64,000 bases of DNA from Urechis unicinctus (GCA_034190875.2 CM067348.1:27839295-27903294), one strand, 5' to 3'. Counted from the first letter of the stretch, positions 13,339 through 25,304 are shown. The notes: generated from the letters alone by a model not told the origin. Translations and numbers: made by a program.

Positions 13339-14139
13339 GGCTTAAGGTTTTTCACAATTACAATTTAGAAACCTTCACAACATCTCTTACCGCCATTTCA
13401 TGTCATTCGACTCCATCTTAGCGCTGCTGATGCTATTCTCACAATGCACACAAGCAGCGTAGGGGCAGCATATTGGATAGCCTAGTGCGTATTTGCAATT
13501 TTTACTCTCGAGTTTCACATCGGCCTACATTTTATCATGATAAAGGTAAAGTAATGGAATCCATGCTTAGGCAGGGTATCTGTATTCATAACACTGTCTC
13601 CTGAGTGCCTTCCTCGCTTCGTCGTAACACCAACCCTGTCCATCCGTAATAGCTATTGTTACCAAACCGATGCATCATTCACTTCAGAAATCAGAATTCT
13701 CCTATCCGTTGCACGTTTTTGTATATACATTTATGATATGAGTAAATGTACGCCTTATATTATTTTGTTTACGGATATTCCCGTTGCTCTGTATATGAAA
13801 ATACATATTTGCGTATACTGCCACGTCTAGCTGTATCATTAACATACTGAACATGGTAGCTGTCATTACGAGTATGATCAATGAATATTCAGTGATCCAC
13901 ATTAATGATCAGCCTATCTTACGTAGGATCTTTATGCTGCCAATTTTTGAAATCCCTATCACAATCCAAGTTTGTAAAAGATATGTGCATTTTGAGCATT
14001 AAAAGTTCGTCGTTGTCACTGACAGAGCGGTGGCAATATTTGTACCGGCTGAACTGTAGAGAGTGAGCGGTGTAGCTTACTGATCCATGTGTGAATGTAC
14101 TGTTACAAGGCTTGTTCCATCATATTGAATAAGATGTAC

Positions 14140-14258
14140 TGGAGAGAGAGGTTGAGAGAAAGAGAGAGAGAGGGAGGGAGAAAAAAGAGAGAGAGAGAGA
14201 GAGGGGGTGAGAGAGAGATAGAGAGAGAGAGGGTGAGAGAGAGAGAGAGGGGGGGGCG
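14140..14258. repeat. (GA)n purine tract with G and A runs
   Basis: About 120 bp are almost pure purine on the plus strand: GA repeats interrupted by GGGAGGGAG, AAAAAA and runs of G. The 73-codon minus-strand ORF rich in Ser/Leu is its shadow. Long homopurine mirror-like tracts can form triplex DNA. The tract is absent from the matching place in the next unit (about 21.9 kb). Confidence 0.95.
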
Positions 14259-14350
14259 CGGTGTGGAGGGCTAAAAGATCACCTATCAAATTGACCATAA
14301 TAACGCTGCTTACGTGGGGCCAATTGCAATACGATATTGTGGCTACGCTG

Positions 14351-14430
14351 CGTAACGTGGATGATATAAATCACACCATTCTCAATAACCCAGAAGCGAT
14401 GCTACAACTAATTGACAATTTTGCCTGAGA
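14351..14430 (+). promoter_or_regulatory. Promoter-like module P4
   Basis: CGTAACGTGGATGATATAAATC at 14351-14372 is followed by CTCAATAACCCAGAAGC and an ACTAATTGACAATTTTGCC block shared with the 8.4 kb copy. The E-box is degraded (AACGTGG) and the CCAAT motif is displaced upstream (CCAATTGC near 14320). It is an older, decayed member. Confidence 0.4.
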
Positions 14431-14979
14431 TTACTTCGCGTTGTGGTGTGATGGCAAAGATCTGGTCTGCGCTAGCGGCCTCCTGCCTGGGGGTATCGCA
14501 TCCAGCCTACTATCGCTACCAATATATGCGCCGCGTGATGTGTATTACAGTGCTTCCTTGTTTATTCGCCGACTTTTTCGCAGGCGTTGCTATAATCCCC
14601 CGGGTATGATGGCATTTGAGCGGGGATTTGACCTATACCTCCTTAGCGCTTGTCTTCGTTTGGGCTGGGATGGAGTTAAACCCGACGCTTAGTTGTTTTT
14701 TTATGTAATATTACATTATGGCGAGCTATATATGCAACCGTATTTCCTTCGTGTGCTAAATGGGAACTCATGGGTCTATCTGTATGCTACTGTGATTGTT
14801 TGATCAGTCGCTAGATACATTCACATTCACCGTAATTATATTAGTTAACCCTGATGAGGAGTTGCACAAACCGCGCCGTAAGGAACTGTCTTAAGCACTT
14901 GGGACGTCAGCACACTCCCTTTTTTATTGCATCCAATATATTTGAACAATACAAATATGTCAGATGAGTTGTATGGTTT

Positions 14980-15390
14980 TCCGTCATGGCAATGCTCTTC
15001 CCACAGTCGGGTGTTAAAATTGCTCCAGTCATAATAATATCAAGGGCCTGTATCAACGTCTTTTCCTCAACGTTTTATCGCAAACTAATTTTGCGAGATA
15101 AAGCAAGTGCCGATATCTATCAGTGCTCGGTACTAATGCACTCGATCACCAGGGCTCCCACGAGAATGGAAAGAAATGGAACTGCCAAACATATTTGCTC
15201 TTCCTATAATCGTGTAGGTAGACTTCAGTAATCCCGCGTCGCTGCATCTGAGAATGCAACTTTGCATTCACAGCGTATTTTTGAATCGAGTCACTGTGGC
15301 TCATGTAAGCTAGGCAGTGGAGCGGATGTATTTGGTTGGTGTTATCTAGTATTGTTGGTGGTAAGCTAGAAACCATTTATTTCTCTTGTA
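14980..15390 (+). repeat. Segment Q, old copy 1
   Basis: It begins with CATGGCAATGCTCTTCCCA and a CAGTCGGGT step, then AGTGC, ACTAATGCACTC and GATCACCAGG, then AATCGTGTAGGTAGACTTCAG, then a GTGGCTCATGTAAGC / GAGCGGATG step. The same succession occurs at 22895-23310, 27650-28150 and 35830-36330. The ORFs here (81 and 76 codons) are not kept in the other copies, so the similarity is of DNA and not of a protein. Confidence 0.65.
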
Positions 15391-15789
15391 AGGCGACTGT
15401 AAACCCTCGATTGGGATTGAATGGCACAATAATACAGCCTGACGTTGTGTTGCAGAAAAAACGGCATTATGCAAATAAGAGACGGCAACATTGTTGTTTT
15501 CGGTGTTACAAATTAACCACATACCGATGGCTTAATCACATTTCCTCAACACCTGTTTGCTTCCTATGCAGGTACAGAACTCAAAATCGCAAATGACACC
15601 GAGACGTTGGGGTTATGGACTCTTCTAGCCTCTCAAGGACAGTCAACAATAGATATGTGATATACAACCACAATAATTCAGACCAATCGCGCTATTTACC
15701 AATTGCTCCTACTTATGAGAATCATAAGGAAATCTGCCATCTAATGGCTTAATGCTGTAAGCAGTGCAAACGAATAGACCTCCCCGTCA

Positions 15790-16160
15790 GGCAGCTGTGT
15801 GGTAATATTCCAACTGAACCTAAGGGTTAGCCATAACCACGGAGATTGTCAGATTGGTTCTCTTCTATTCCCCCATTCAATTATATTAATATTACCAATC
15901 CTATTCCCTGCATTACAAACACTTTTAACTCTGTCATGATTGACCCAACACTGTTTTCATCCCAAATCGTCTTGTAGAATGATTGAAAATGATGTCAAAA
16001 TTTCATAGCGCACTTGGTTAGTTGGATTATTACACAGACACAACGGAATGTTAGATAAATCAGCTTCTTCTTAACCCACACCAGCCCACTGGGACCAGCA
16101 ACGCTACTTCGTTCTTACTCTATTAAGCGAAATCCAACGACCTAGCCTAGACTGAATTAC
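15790..16160 (+). repeat. Segment W/S, old copy 1
   Basis: CATTCCCTGCATTAC-like sequence is followed by ATAGCGCACTTGG, TGGATTATTACAC, GGAATGTTAGAT and CAGCTTCTTCTTAA, then CACTGGGACCAGCAA. It aligns with 30470-30660 in C1. There the equivalent frame belongs to a longer ORF, but here that frame carries TAG and TAA stops. It ends in CTAGACTGAATTACA, shared with 23920-23940. Confidence 0.65.
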
Positions 16161-16379
16161 ACGCCAAGTTGGTTGCAGCGCTGAATCTGACGTTTATTTA
16201 CATATTTCATACATTTAGCACTATTTAGTTTAATATCTCTCTTTTATTCTCCAGATATCGAGATATTTTTTCATTGTTTGGGGTAATCATAATATTCCCT
16301 CTTTTGTCGGCTTGACCAATAATATCATCGTCATAATCGCTATTGTTATTTCTATTGACGACCTCATCGGCGCCACCGT

Positions 16380-17241
16380 CATGATTATCTCTATATGAGG
16401 CAGGTACTTATCATGATTATCTCTGTATGAGGCAGGTACTTATCATGATTATCTCTATGTGAGGCAGGTACTTATCATGATTATCTCTATGTGAGGCAGG
16501 TACTTATCATGATTATCGCTATGTGAGGCAGGTACTTATCATGATTATCTCTATATGAGGCAGGTACTTATCATGATTATCTCTATGTGAGACAGGTACT
16601 TATCATGATTATCTCTATATGAGGCAGGTACTTATCATGATTATCGCAATGTGAGGCAGGTACTTATCATGATTATCTCTGTGTGAGACAGGTACTTATC
16701 ATGATTATCGCTATGTGAGACAAGTACTTATCATGATTATCTCTATATGAGGCAGGTACTTATCATGATTATCTCTATGTGAGACAGGTACTTATCATGA
16801 TTATCGCTATGTGAGACAGGTACTTATCATGATTATCTCTATATGAGGCAGGTACTTATCATGATTATCGCTATGTGAGGCAGGTACTTATCATGATTAT
16901 CTCTATGTGAGACAGGTACTTATCATGATTATCGCTATGTGAGACAGGTACTTATCATGATTATCTCTATGTGAGGCAGGTACTTATCATGATTATCTCT
17001 ATGTGAGACAGGTACTTATCATGATTATCTCTATGTGAGGCAGGTACTTATCATGATTATCTCTATGTGAGACAGGTACTTATGATTATCTCTATGTGAG
17101 GCAGGTACTAATCATGATTATCTCTTTGTGAGGCAGGTACTTACTATGATTATCTCTATGTAGGGCAGGTACTTATCATGATTATCTCGATGTGAGGCAG
17201 GTACTTATCATGATTATCTCTAAGTGAGGCAGGTGCTTTTC
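16380..17241 (+). repeat. 32-bp minisatellite, about 27 copies, GATA-rich
   Basis: The unit is CATGATTATC, then TCTATGTGAGGCAGGTACTT and AT. One unit near 17078 lacks four bases. Each unit holds TTATC twice (CTTATCA and ATTATCTC), two GATA-type sites in opposite reading, plus CAGGTA. The flanks align with 24150-24240 and 24265-24430. There the matching place has a single ATTATCTTTATGTGAGGCAG followed by ATACTTACC, so the array grew from ordinary unit sequence. Confidence 0.97.
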
Positions 17242-17671
17242 ATGATGCCCCAGCTGATAGGTCATGTTGCATTCGTTCTGAAATCTGACAGTATCGTCTC
17301 GTGCTTATACTCACAAAAGTGGTGTTGCATCAGTTGTGGCCTCCTAAATACTTAGACATAAAGGATGCACTTTCTAAAGAAAAGGATCAACTTCAGTTCT
17401 GCAAAGCGTAGGTTGCTAAGCTTCTTCAGAATTAAAAAAAAAAGTTATGGAATCGCTCGCACTTAGGACTTACATGAGCATAACTAATCTGCCTGTGACT
17501 CAGGCAGCTTTGTATAGCCCAGCCACTTTTATCAGCCAGTGACTCAACAAAAGATTTGTTATATCACAGAATTCTCATACTCCCGCCCGGGCGGCTTGAC
17601 TAAAGGGATTATTACTTGCCAGATTTAGGTCGTGGTCAGGTGGCCAATGCGCATCGCTCAAACCTGAACGC

Positions 17672-17730
17672 TGCCAAAGAAGGCCGGTGCCAAAGAAGGC
17701 AGGTGCCAAAGAAGGCAGGTGCCAAAGAAT
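17672..17730. repeat. 16-bp tandem repeat, 3.7 copies
   Basis: TGCCAAAGAAGGCAGG starts at 17672, 17688, 17704 and 17720. One substitution (GGCCGG) lies in the first unit and the last unit is truncated. No coding context is apparent. Confidence 0.95.
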
Positions 17731-17961
17731 GACATTTGTAATTTGCACGCGGTAATGGTTGCTCGATTTACAATAATGGCTGGAGGCTACGCTTCAATGG
17801 AAACCACCACAGTTTTATTTCGAGTGATCAAACCTGCGTATTTTAACTATATTACGCTGTGTATGTCACTCTGAATGTGCGTTTGACTTATTCACCCCTC
17901 ATGCTGGAATATTGTGTATTGTTACATCTTATTAGGAGTACCATTGGCTTCTTGCTTTGAC

Positions 17962-18347
17962 TGAGATCATTGACCGCTCCTCAGTAACCATGAACCACTT
18001 ACAGACCCTGAGATCATTGACCGCTCCTCAGTAACCATGAACCACTTACAGACCCTGAGCATCATTGACCGCTCATCAGTAACTATGAACCACTTACAGA
18101 CCCTGAGATCATTGACCGCTCCTCAGTAACCATGAACCACTTACAGACCCTGAGATCATTGACCGCTCCTCAGTAACCATGAACCACTTAAAGACCCTGT
18201 GATCATTGACCGCTCCTCAGTAACCATGAACCACTTACAGACCCTGTGATCATTGACCGCTCCTCAGTAACCATGAACCACTTACAGACCCTGAGATCAT
18301 TGACCGCTCCTCAGTAACCATGAACCACTTACAGACCCTGAGATCAT
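17962..18347. repeat. 47-bp minisatellite, 8 copies plus a partial
   Basis: Units start at 17962, 18009, 18056, 18104, 18151, 18198, 18245 and 18292, with a partial at 18339. The core is CTCAGTAACCATGAACCACT, then TACAGACCC and TGAGATCATTGACCG. Copies are almost identical, with one extra base in the third unit and TGTG in two. Upstream CCATTGGCTTCTT matches 24960. The unit matches one copy of looser sequence at 10600-10660 and 25005-25060. Confidence 0.95.
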
Positions 18348-18576
18348 CCATTGTGCCAACTCAGCTACAGTCTGTTACCTCATTCATAATTTCCGCAAAT
18401 ATTTACATATTAATGCGTAAGAAAACAATTCGGGGGATTGCGTCTTAAAATGGAAATTTTTTAAGTTATCGTATAAATCAATAGGCTGCTATCAGTGCAT
18501 CCAATCAGTCTTTGTTTGGATATAAGCTATTCTTTGCCACTGGCATATTGACTTAGGACCCGGCCAAATAGCAGCC

Positions 18577-18680
18577 AGTCACGTGGCGTTTTGTCATCTG
18601 TAGGATCATATAACTCAAACCTTTCCCAATAACCCAGAAGCCATGTTATAAATAATTGGCAATCTTACCATGGATTACCT
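18577..18680 (+). promoter_or_regulatory. Promoter-like module P5
   Basis: AGTCACGTGGCGTTTTGTCAT is followed by GGATCATATAACTCAAACC and TCCCAATAACCCAGAAGCC, then ATGTTATAAATAATTG and ACCATGGATTACC. The CACGTG E-box is intact, but the CCAAT box has become CCAGTC. The same order downstream as P3 and P7 (GCATT, then a GAGCGT stretch with CAGCCACA, then TATAATGCAATGCA) shows that the whole neighbourhood is duplicated. Confidence 0.45.
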
Positions 18681-18883
18681 GGTAGAGTGAGGTGCTTGGT
18701 GAAAAGCTGGCCTCCATACGCGGTCTCACGCTAGTGGACATTATCTAGAGCGTGCAGCCACACATATAGATACCCCATAATGCAATGCAAACTATGCCTG
18801 TGATGGCCGGCATGTTTATGGTCAAGAAGGATAAATATATAATCAAATATATTTTGAATATCAGGATCTTGATACATCAATAG

Positions 18884-18915
18884 GGGATGTTGACCTATAG
18901 GGATGTTGACCTATA
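18884..18915. repeat. 16-bp two-copy repeat at the minisatellite-prone site
   Basis: GGGATGTTGACCTATA is present twice in tandem. The relative in U1 is a single GGGATGTTAACCTATG at about 11935, immediately after the 47-copy 16-bp array. The same position has therefore undergone tandem amplification of different sequence in two units. Confidence 0.85.
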
Positions 18916-19807
18916 CACGTCGTAAAGAAGGCAACCCTGACTCACAGTGCAACCCAACAACCTAACTATTAAGGCCAGGGCGCCGTTTTTATATAGTCTG
19001 ACCACTCACATGCTGTGTTTCAATCTGATGAATGTTGACATTTATTGCAAAATTTCATGTTTATTACGGGGCATACCATTGTATTAACTGTAATGCGGTA
19101 ATATGCTGCGCTCCAAATATTACTGTGCGATATTAAAGGTATAACCAAATGACTGTCATAAATTAGGATTGCAATATATGACACCTGCAATTCTGACGCA
19201 TGGGAAGACGTGAAACAATGCAACGATAACACATAGCCTGGTCAGGGTTGTATTCGCAAGACATACTCTTTCATTTAAACAGATGCATCAAAGGCTTGTA
19301 AAGGAAACCTGTTATTCAATTATATATGTGGCTGGTTGACTGATTTTCATACACTGTCTCAAACAAGCGCCAAGCGGATTAGACGCACTTAATAACCCCA
19401 GTTCTGATTGCCGACTGCGCCGTTTCTGTCTCTCACTCGTCCACATCTTTATATGTGTCCCAAGTTACCATGAAATAGACTTCAATCGGTTTTACGAATG
19501 TCTTGCCTAAAAATTCCCCTATGTACTAATATGCAATTTTGGTAACCTCAGGAAGTCGTTAACCGGGGGAATGTTTGGCGCAATGTTTATGCAATTGTTT
19601 GCAATATTATGCGACTGAAATTGCAAATGGTCCCTTCAGCAGTCCCGCAGCATTGTTCTGGAATGTTGTTGAAGTACTGCATTCCGACATGTCGCATTTG
19701 CATTTGGCATGGTGTTGGACTAATGTCATGTCAGGTGATGTTAGCGCCAAAGTGATAACTCCGCAATCAAATTAGGTCATTTTCAAAATTTACACTCTGG
19801 TCGTTTT

Positions 19808-19809
19808 CG

Positions 19810-19897
<88 letters not shown>

Positions 19898-19975
19898 GTT
19901 CATCATCATCATCGTTGTTCATCATCATCAACATCGTTGTCATCATCATCTCGTTGTCATCATCATTATCATCAT
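19808..19975. repeat. (CAT)n microsatellite with decayed 3' part
   Basis: About 29 uninterrupted CAT units are followed by CAT blocks broken by GTT and CTCGTTGT. The minus-strand poly-Asp ORF of 60 codons is a shadow of the repeat. Confidence 0.97.
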
Positions 19976-20959
19976 AAATAACTATTGCGATACTTTTATT
20001 CTCAACGCGGCATCACAGTAATATCCACTTAATAACCGTGAGCATCATTTCTATTACTGTCGTCAGTGTCGTTGTCAGATTCGTCAGTTTTAACTGGACC
20101 GTCTTTGGGCTCAAGATTGATTAGCGTAAACCGGTGTGCTCACAAGACAGCAATCAAGCAACAAGGCCAATACTTACGAGCCCTAGCTTGTTTTCCGTCA
20201 TCCGAATATGACATCAGTTAGCGCCAAATCTACATCTAATCATAACGACATGCTTCCTTAAATATGAGCCTCCTTATCTCTGTTTCACTAACTGACATAC
20301 CCCCTTCTCACAAGATATAATCAACTGATGAATCTGGGGTTATGGGTTACCATGGTGACAGCACCACCCACTTCAACCAATCGGTCACGCACCTATTGTC
20401 AATGTCTCTGCTTTATCTAAATCACCTCGTGATGCCATTGTAGAACATGTATTGTGCGCTGTATAAACTCAATCCTTCGATTGTGTGTTCCAACAACTGT
20501 CGTCCGTGAAATGTCGTACAAGGACAGTTCGCAGGTTTAAAGCAGGACCCAAGTATCAACGCACTATACCAGTCGCATTGGTTGCACAGAACACAGAGAT
20601 TTCCCCCTACACAGTAGCATTACATTGGAGTAATCAGCCATGCTGAGTAATATGAAAGTGTCTTACCTGTCATCAAACGAGATGCTGTGACGGGCAAACA
20701 ATTGCACCTGCAAGGGCTATCTTTCTGTGAGTCGAGTTAAGCTCGTAGATGCATTATATAACCTGACGGGTCGTTATTTCAGTATTATAATAAGCTGGTC
20801 TTACACTACCTTGTGCACTCAAACCTTTGTCTGTTTTACAAGTGAAGCATCGTGACATATAACAGCGTGAATCATTGTCCGAACGTCATGTCGGTACAAT
20901 TGTTTAATCATATCATCGTGTAAGAGGGTTCACTCGAACTAACTGTGCGGTTATCATCA

Positions 20960-21190
20960 AAATGAAATCAACAAAGGCACATGGGAATGTTTTTCGAACG
21001 TCTCGAGGCTCAGCGTCTGTCAAAGATGTGGAGTCTTCCGATTGGTCGAGGCGACCACGCCCCGATATTATCAGAGAATTCCAAATGGTTTCAAGAGAAG
21101 CTACGACAAAGCACCACGCTAGGTGGCGTGATAACCTATCGCCTCAGGCGGGGGTGCGAGCGGACCCTCTTAGCGAAGCTTTAAGCACTT
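20960..21190 (+). repeat. Paralogous segment, copy 1 (pairs with 22490-22680)
   Basis: The shared succession is CA-AAGGCACATGGG or its relative, CGTCTC, GATGTGGAGTCTTCCGATTGG, a CACGC step, then GGGTGCGAGCGGACCCTCTT and AGCG. Overlapping plus-strand ORFs of 97 and 67 codons exist here, but the second copy keeps neither frame. The 97-codon product has no recognised domain. Confidence 0.65.
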
Positions 21191-21996
21191 TGACAATACG
21201 CCGACATTCAAGCAACTTGTCAGGCAAGCAAGGTTGTATTTCTTCATGTCTTTAAAACAATGCACATGGAAACAGATCGAGCGCATGCTTTCTAGCCCAT
21301 TATAAAGATGAATCATTTGCAAACCTTGACAACATCAATAATCTCTAACTCATTATAAACACTTCTACATTATATTCACTTTAACATTAACTCTGTACAT
21401 TGGCCTATATGTTTCGTCAAGGCGAAGGTAATCGAATGGAATCCAATCATGCATAGGTAGGTTATCGCTAATCATGACACGTGCCTACCTCGTTTCGTCC
21501 TTACATTTACCCTGTCCTGTCGTAACATCTATTGTTGCCAACCGGACGCATCATTTACTTCAAAATACCCAATTCAGTCGCACTTAGCGCATCAACATTG
21601 GATGCCTATCTTGAAATATCATATTTTCATATGCTCTGGCGTTAACGTTCCCAGGCCGAATCATAACGTTATTACTGTAGTTTTGTGTATGACAACTGCA
21701 CATTCAGCGATCCACTTAAAGTGGTTGCATTACCATACATATCATGTCAGCTCTATAGATTGGCAAAGTTTTTATCATCATAAAATACTAATTTGTGAGA
21801 ATATGAGAATGTATGTGTTATATATAGAGTTAATGCAAATTCTGATTGTAGATAGTGAACTATGGTGTTCAGTGAATTTAATAGTACTTGGCTACTTCTT
21901 ATTCTTACTCGCACTACACCATATAAACTCTTCCTGTCAATTACCATAGCAGTGATATTTACATAGCCAATTACATAGCCATGTGATAGTACTGCA

Positions 21997-22040
21997 CCAA
22001 TCATGTAGCTGATATAACTCAACCCTCTCTCAACTGCGTG
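21997..22040 (+). promoter_or_regulatory. Promoter-like module P6 (decayed)
   Basis: CCAATCATGTAGCTGATATAACTCAA is followed by CCCTCTCTCAACTGCGTG instead of the usual CCCAATAACCCAG. The E-box is CATGTA. It closely resembles the first module at 956-999. The 3' block is largely lost. Confidence 0.35.
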
Positions 22041-22489
22041 TTATGATGCGCTGGATAAAGAACTAGTCCGCGTTCATGGCCTCCTGCTTAGGAACACTGC
22101 ATAGAAACTACAGCCACCATCCACTTATATGCTGAAATGCAATATAACTGATGTATTATAGAGCTCCCGTGGGTGATCTGCAGCACGGACGCTTCGTGTG
22201 TGTGATTTTCCTTAAGTCGCTGTAATCGCTGTAATAGTCCAGGTATGATGGACTATGAACGTCAAATGGCGGCGTTGACCTTTTGTATCTAGACGCGCTC
22301 GTCTTTGTTTGGTTTGGGATGAAGGTATTACAGATGCTTAGCGACGTAACTCGAGATATTACCTCCTAGGTAGCTCTATAAGCGTCATCAAACGAGCTGC
22401 GTAAAGAGGGCTCATTCCGACAAGCAATGCGATGAGTATGCTAATGAGTGAAACACATGCCCGTCGTCAGGTGGCGCTACCATAACATC

Positions 22490-22680
22490 AGCAAAAGCAC
22501 GTGGGCCGGATGATTCAACGTCTCCTGAATCTGACCTTTGCAGCTTGTGGTGACGATATGGAGTCCTCTGATTGGTTCAGAATTTTCCATCGGATTTTTA
22601 GACACGCAAGGCAAAGCGTGTTCCCATGTGTTATCGGTCGGAGGTGCGAAGGAGCCCTCTTAGCGTGGCTTTTTGGTATA
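22490..22680 (+). repeat. Paralogous segment, copy 2 (pairs with 20960-21190)
   Basis: AAAGCACGTGGG, CGTCTCCTGAATC, GATATGGAGTCCTCTGATTGG and GGAGGTGCGAAGGAGCCCTC align in order with 21.0-21.2 kb. The two copies lie only 1.5 kb apart, either side of a start marker and module P6. This implies a smaller, older duplication inside the large unit. ORFs of 71 and 60 codons on opposite strands are not conserved. Confidence 0.65.
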
Positions 22681-22894
22681 TTCACGACGGAAGACACATA
22701 CTTCTATATGTTTTAAACTATGGTCATTGATCCAACATGTGATGTATTCTGTTGGTACGTACTGCAAATGTCATGATATCCAAAATTTAGCCACGAAGGT
22801 AGTCGAACAATACGCGCCTAAAACACTACCCGGACCAACACTCCTTACAATTAAACTCAAACCGAGTTTTTGTCTGTAGAAGTTAATGCTATAT

Positions 22895-23310
22895 CATCAT
22901 GGCAGCGCTATTCCCAAAGTCGGGTTTTTATGTTTTTAGCACCAAATATCATAAAGGGCTTTCATTTACGCCTTGGTCTTAATGTGATGCCGGTGTTGTA
23001 TGGCAAACTAATGTCGCTAGGTAAAACACATTCCGGTGATACTATTGTGCTAGAAAATGAGGGGTCCCATGACAATGGGAAGAAAGAGAACGAACGAACA
23101 AATTTCCATTGCGTCGTTGCCATGGCGATGACCCTGGGCTAATAATCGAATGCGCCGACTCCAGTAAGCCCTCTTGGCTGATCCCGAATATGCTGCTTGG
23201 CATTCTTAGCTTATTTCTTAATGCGGTTTTAAAGGCTTATGTAGCCTGCGCAGTGGAGCAGATACATCGAGTTAGTGCTATTAATTTGGGGATATGTTTC
23301 GTGGTTTAGC
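22895..23310 (+). repeat. Segment Q, old copy 2
   Basis: It begins with CATCATGGCAGCGCTATTCCC and AAAGTCGGG, then a GGGTCCCATGACAATGGGAA step, GCGTCGTTGCCATGGCGATGACC and TAATAATCGAATGCG, then GCAGTGGAGCAGATACAT. The GTCGTTGCC...GATGACCC and AGATACAT steps are shared closely with 27950-28110 in C1. The 90-codon ORF starting at 22870 spans it but has no counterpart in the other copies. Confidence 0.65.
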
Positions 23311-23639
23311 TACTTCTCGCTGATTGCTCGACTGAAACCGATATTGTCGATATTTGATATGCCGAAGAGTTGAACATAAAGTGCTGTTTTGCAATTGCTG
23401 CTAACATACAACTATTTGCAATCTGATGGCTTATTGCTTGTGCTTTTTGAATGGGTTGAAATTCCTCGTCACAAAGGCTGTTGTCCGTGTGGTTAAATAT
23501 CAACTTAAATCTGGTTTTATAAGTTTACAAACACATCTTCCTTTAAGTGCATGCCAAGCTGTTTCATAAGAGTGGTCACTGATATTGTCTTATTAAATTA
23601 TTTTGATATAAGTAAGCCTGGTTGGTGAATTATTCTTGT

Positions 23640-23945
23640 TTGTTCAAGACAGATTCATCCAGGTTGCCCTTGATATTGCACCCTGATGATCTGTCTCTAT
23701 TACCACATGACACCCAGAGATACATCACGGAATATTCCCTGCATTACTGACGAGCTCTTGTTCTGCCAGATTGTTCCAGAATTCGTGTCTTTTAAAATAG
23801 TGCGGTAGAAAGAGAGCTTATGCTATCACAAATATATAGCGCAATTGCTAAATTCTGATGATAACATACTAACAAGTCACACAATTTCGTTCTCTAGCCA
23901 GTCTGGTGAAATCCAAAGACCTAGTCCTGACTGAATTACATGCAA
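23640..23945 (+). repeat. Segment W/S, old copy 2 (internally deleted)
   Basis: AGATTCATCCAGGTTGCCCTTGAT, GATGATCTGTCTC, CACATGACACCCAGAGAT and GGAATATTCCCTGCATTAC align with 28525-28640 in C1. ATAGCGCAATTGC and CCTAGTCCTGACTGAATTACA align with 16010-16160. The GGGACCAGCAA block present in the other copies is missing. Confidence 0.6.
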
Positions 23946-25304
23946 ACCACGTGAATTGCATATATCTTACACCTGTAATATCATTACACTGACAAGGATA
24001 GTGAATATTATTTACTTTCGTTTGACATATCGTCGAACCCCAATCCGACATGGTAATCTATCTTATTATTCATTCTGACTTAATCATGATCAGTATTCTG
24101 TTTTAGAGATGTTTTTCCAGTGGTAAGCACTACCATCATTTTCACCATTTCCCCCCCATCTTATTTACATTGTCACGAGTATTATCATCGTCATTATTAT
24201 TATCATGATAAGATATACCTTTGGCAACATAATCCGCGCCGCCATTATTATTATCTTTATGTGAGGCAGATACTTACCTATTATGCCGCTAGCTGGAAGT
24301 TAATGGTACATTCATTCCCCCAATATAATATACGATGGAAGTACTAATCAACCGCAGCGGGGCTTTGTATCAGTTGTAACCTCTCTAATACCACCCATAC
24401 GTCAGCACAAAGGATGCACCTTACATAGTGAAGGATTACTATTAATTCAACGACGTGCAAATTCGTTGTCATTCAATACCATGAATATAAAATCGCTCAA
24501 ACACAAGTTAACAAAAGCTTGATTGTTTTGCGTTTGACGCGGGCAGTTTTCTATCACCAAGCCAAAATTATTAACCAATAAGGCCATGAATTACCTGCCA
24601 TATCACATTCAGGTGTGTTGCAATATATGACCTGACTACTTTACTTGTTGGCTTATTACTTGCTCGGTTTGCAACGCTCATCTCCCGACCCTATAAAGCA
24701 GTAGCATTGCATATGTGAAATATGACTGCTCTCGTTAAATTTGCACGATAACGTACCTGACTTCTGGCTGCGCTAAAACGGAGATCACCATTGTCCGAGG
24801 GTATAACAATAGCATCGTACCATCAATGTTTTGACCATGTACGCACCCTGCGTTATTTAAGCTGTTGTTCATGCCACTAAAAACGCATGTTTTACGTAAT
24901 ATATTCTTCACACAGGACAACAGATTATATCATTTGTGGTTACATTCCAATGGAACTACCATTGGCTTCTTTATTACCATCTCTTTTTATGATTGAGCCG
25001 TATAATGTGCTCCTCAATCAGCGTAAATAATTGATAGAATAAAAGATAATGCTCTGTGCTGACTGTGCACTCTTTCTCTGTAACTTCGTTGTTATTGACT
25101 ATAATTTGTGGAAATATTTGCAGATTTATAGTCAGGGGAAAGTTTGGGTTAAGGCGATATATTAAGGTCACTGCTGATTGGTCACCAGCGCGCTTTTTAC
25201 GTCTCCATGCTGTTAACACCGTGTTATATTAGATTTAGTTGAGGACAAGATCAGATTTGCATTGCTGCCATTGTAACGTAGACTCAGGCCCGGCCATTAT
25301 GCAA

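Larger units (their letters stand above)
13523..21400 (+). repeat. Old tandem unit U2 (diverged, about 7.9 kb)
   Basis: It runs from start marker to start marker (13523 to 21401). The internal order is module P4 (14.35 kb), segment Q (15.0-15.4 kb), segment W/S (15.8-16.15 kb), the 32-bp minisatellite (16.4-17.2 kb), the 47-bp minisatellite (18.0-18.35 kb), module P5 (18.6 kb) and the (CAT)n tract (19.8 kb). The same order of single-copy landmarks is seen from 21.4 kb into C1. It is the longest old unit partly because it holds two private minisatellites. Confidence 0.6.
21401..23968 (+). repeat. Old tandem unit U3, first part
   Basis: The start marker at 21401-21580 is followed by module P6 (22.0 kb), the paralogous segment at 22490, segment Q (22.9 kb) and segment W/S (23.65-23.95 kb). 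It then passes into C1 at the CACCTGTAATATCAT junction. The rest of this old unit is therefore the C1 beginning with module P7, and C1-C3 grew out of the last old unit. Confidence 0.6.

Noticed and set aside
19767..19949. Minus-strand poly-Asp ORF
   Set aside because: It is the complement of the (CAT)n microsatellite and has no flanking domain.
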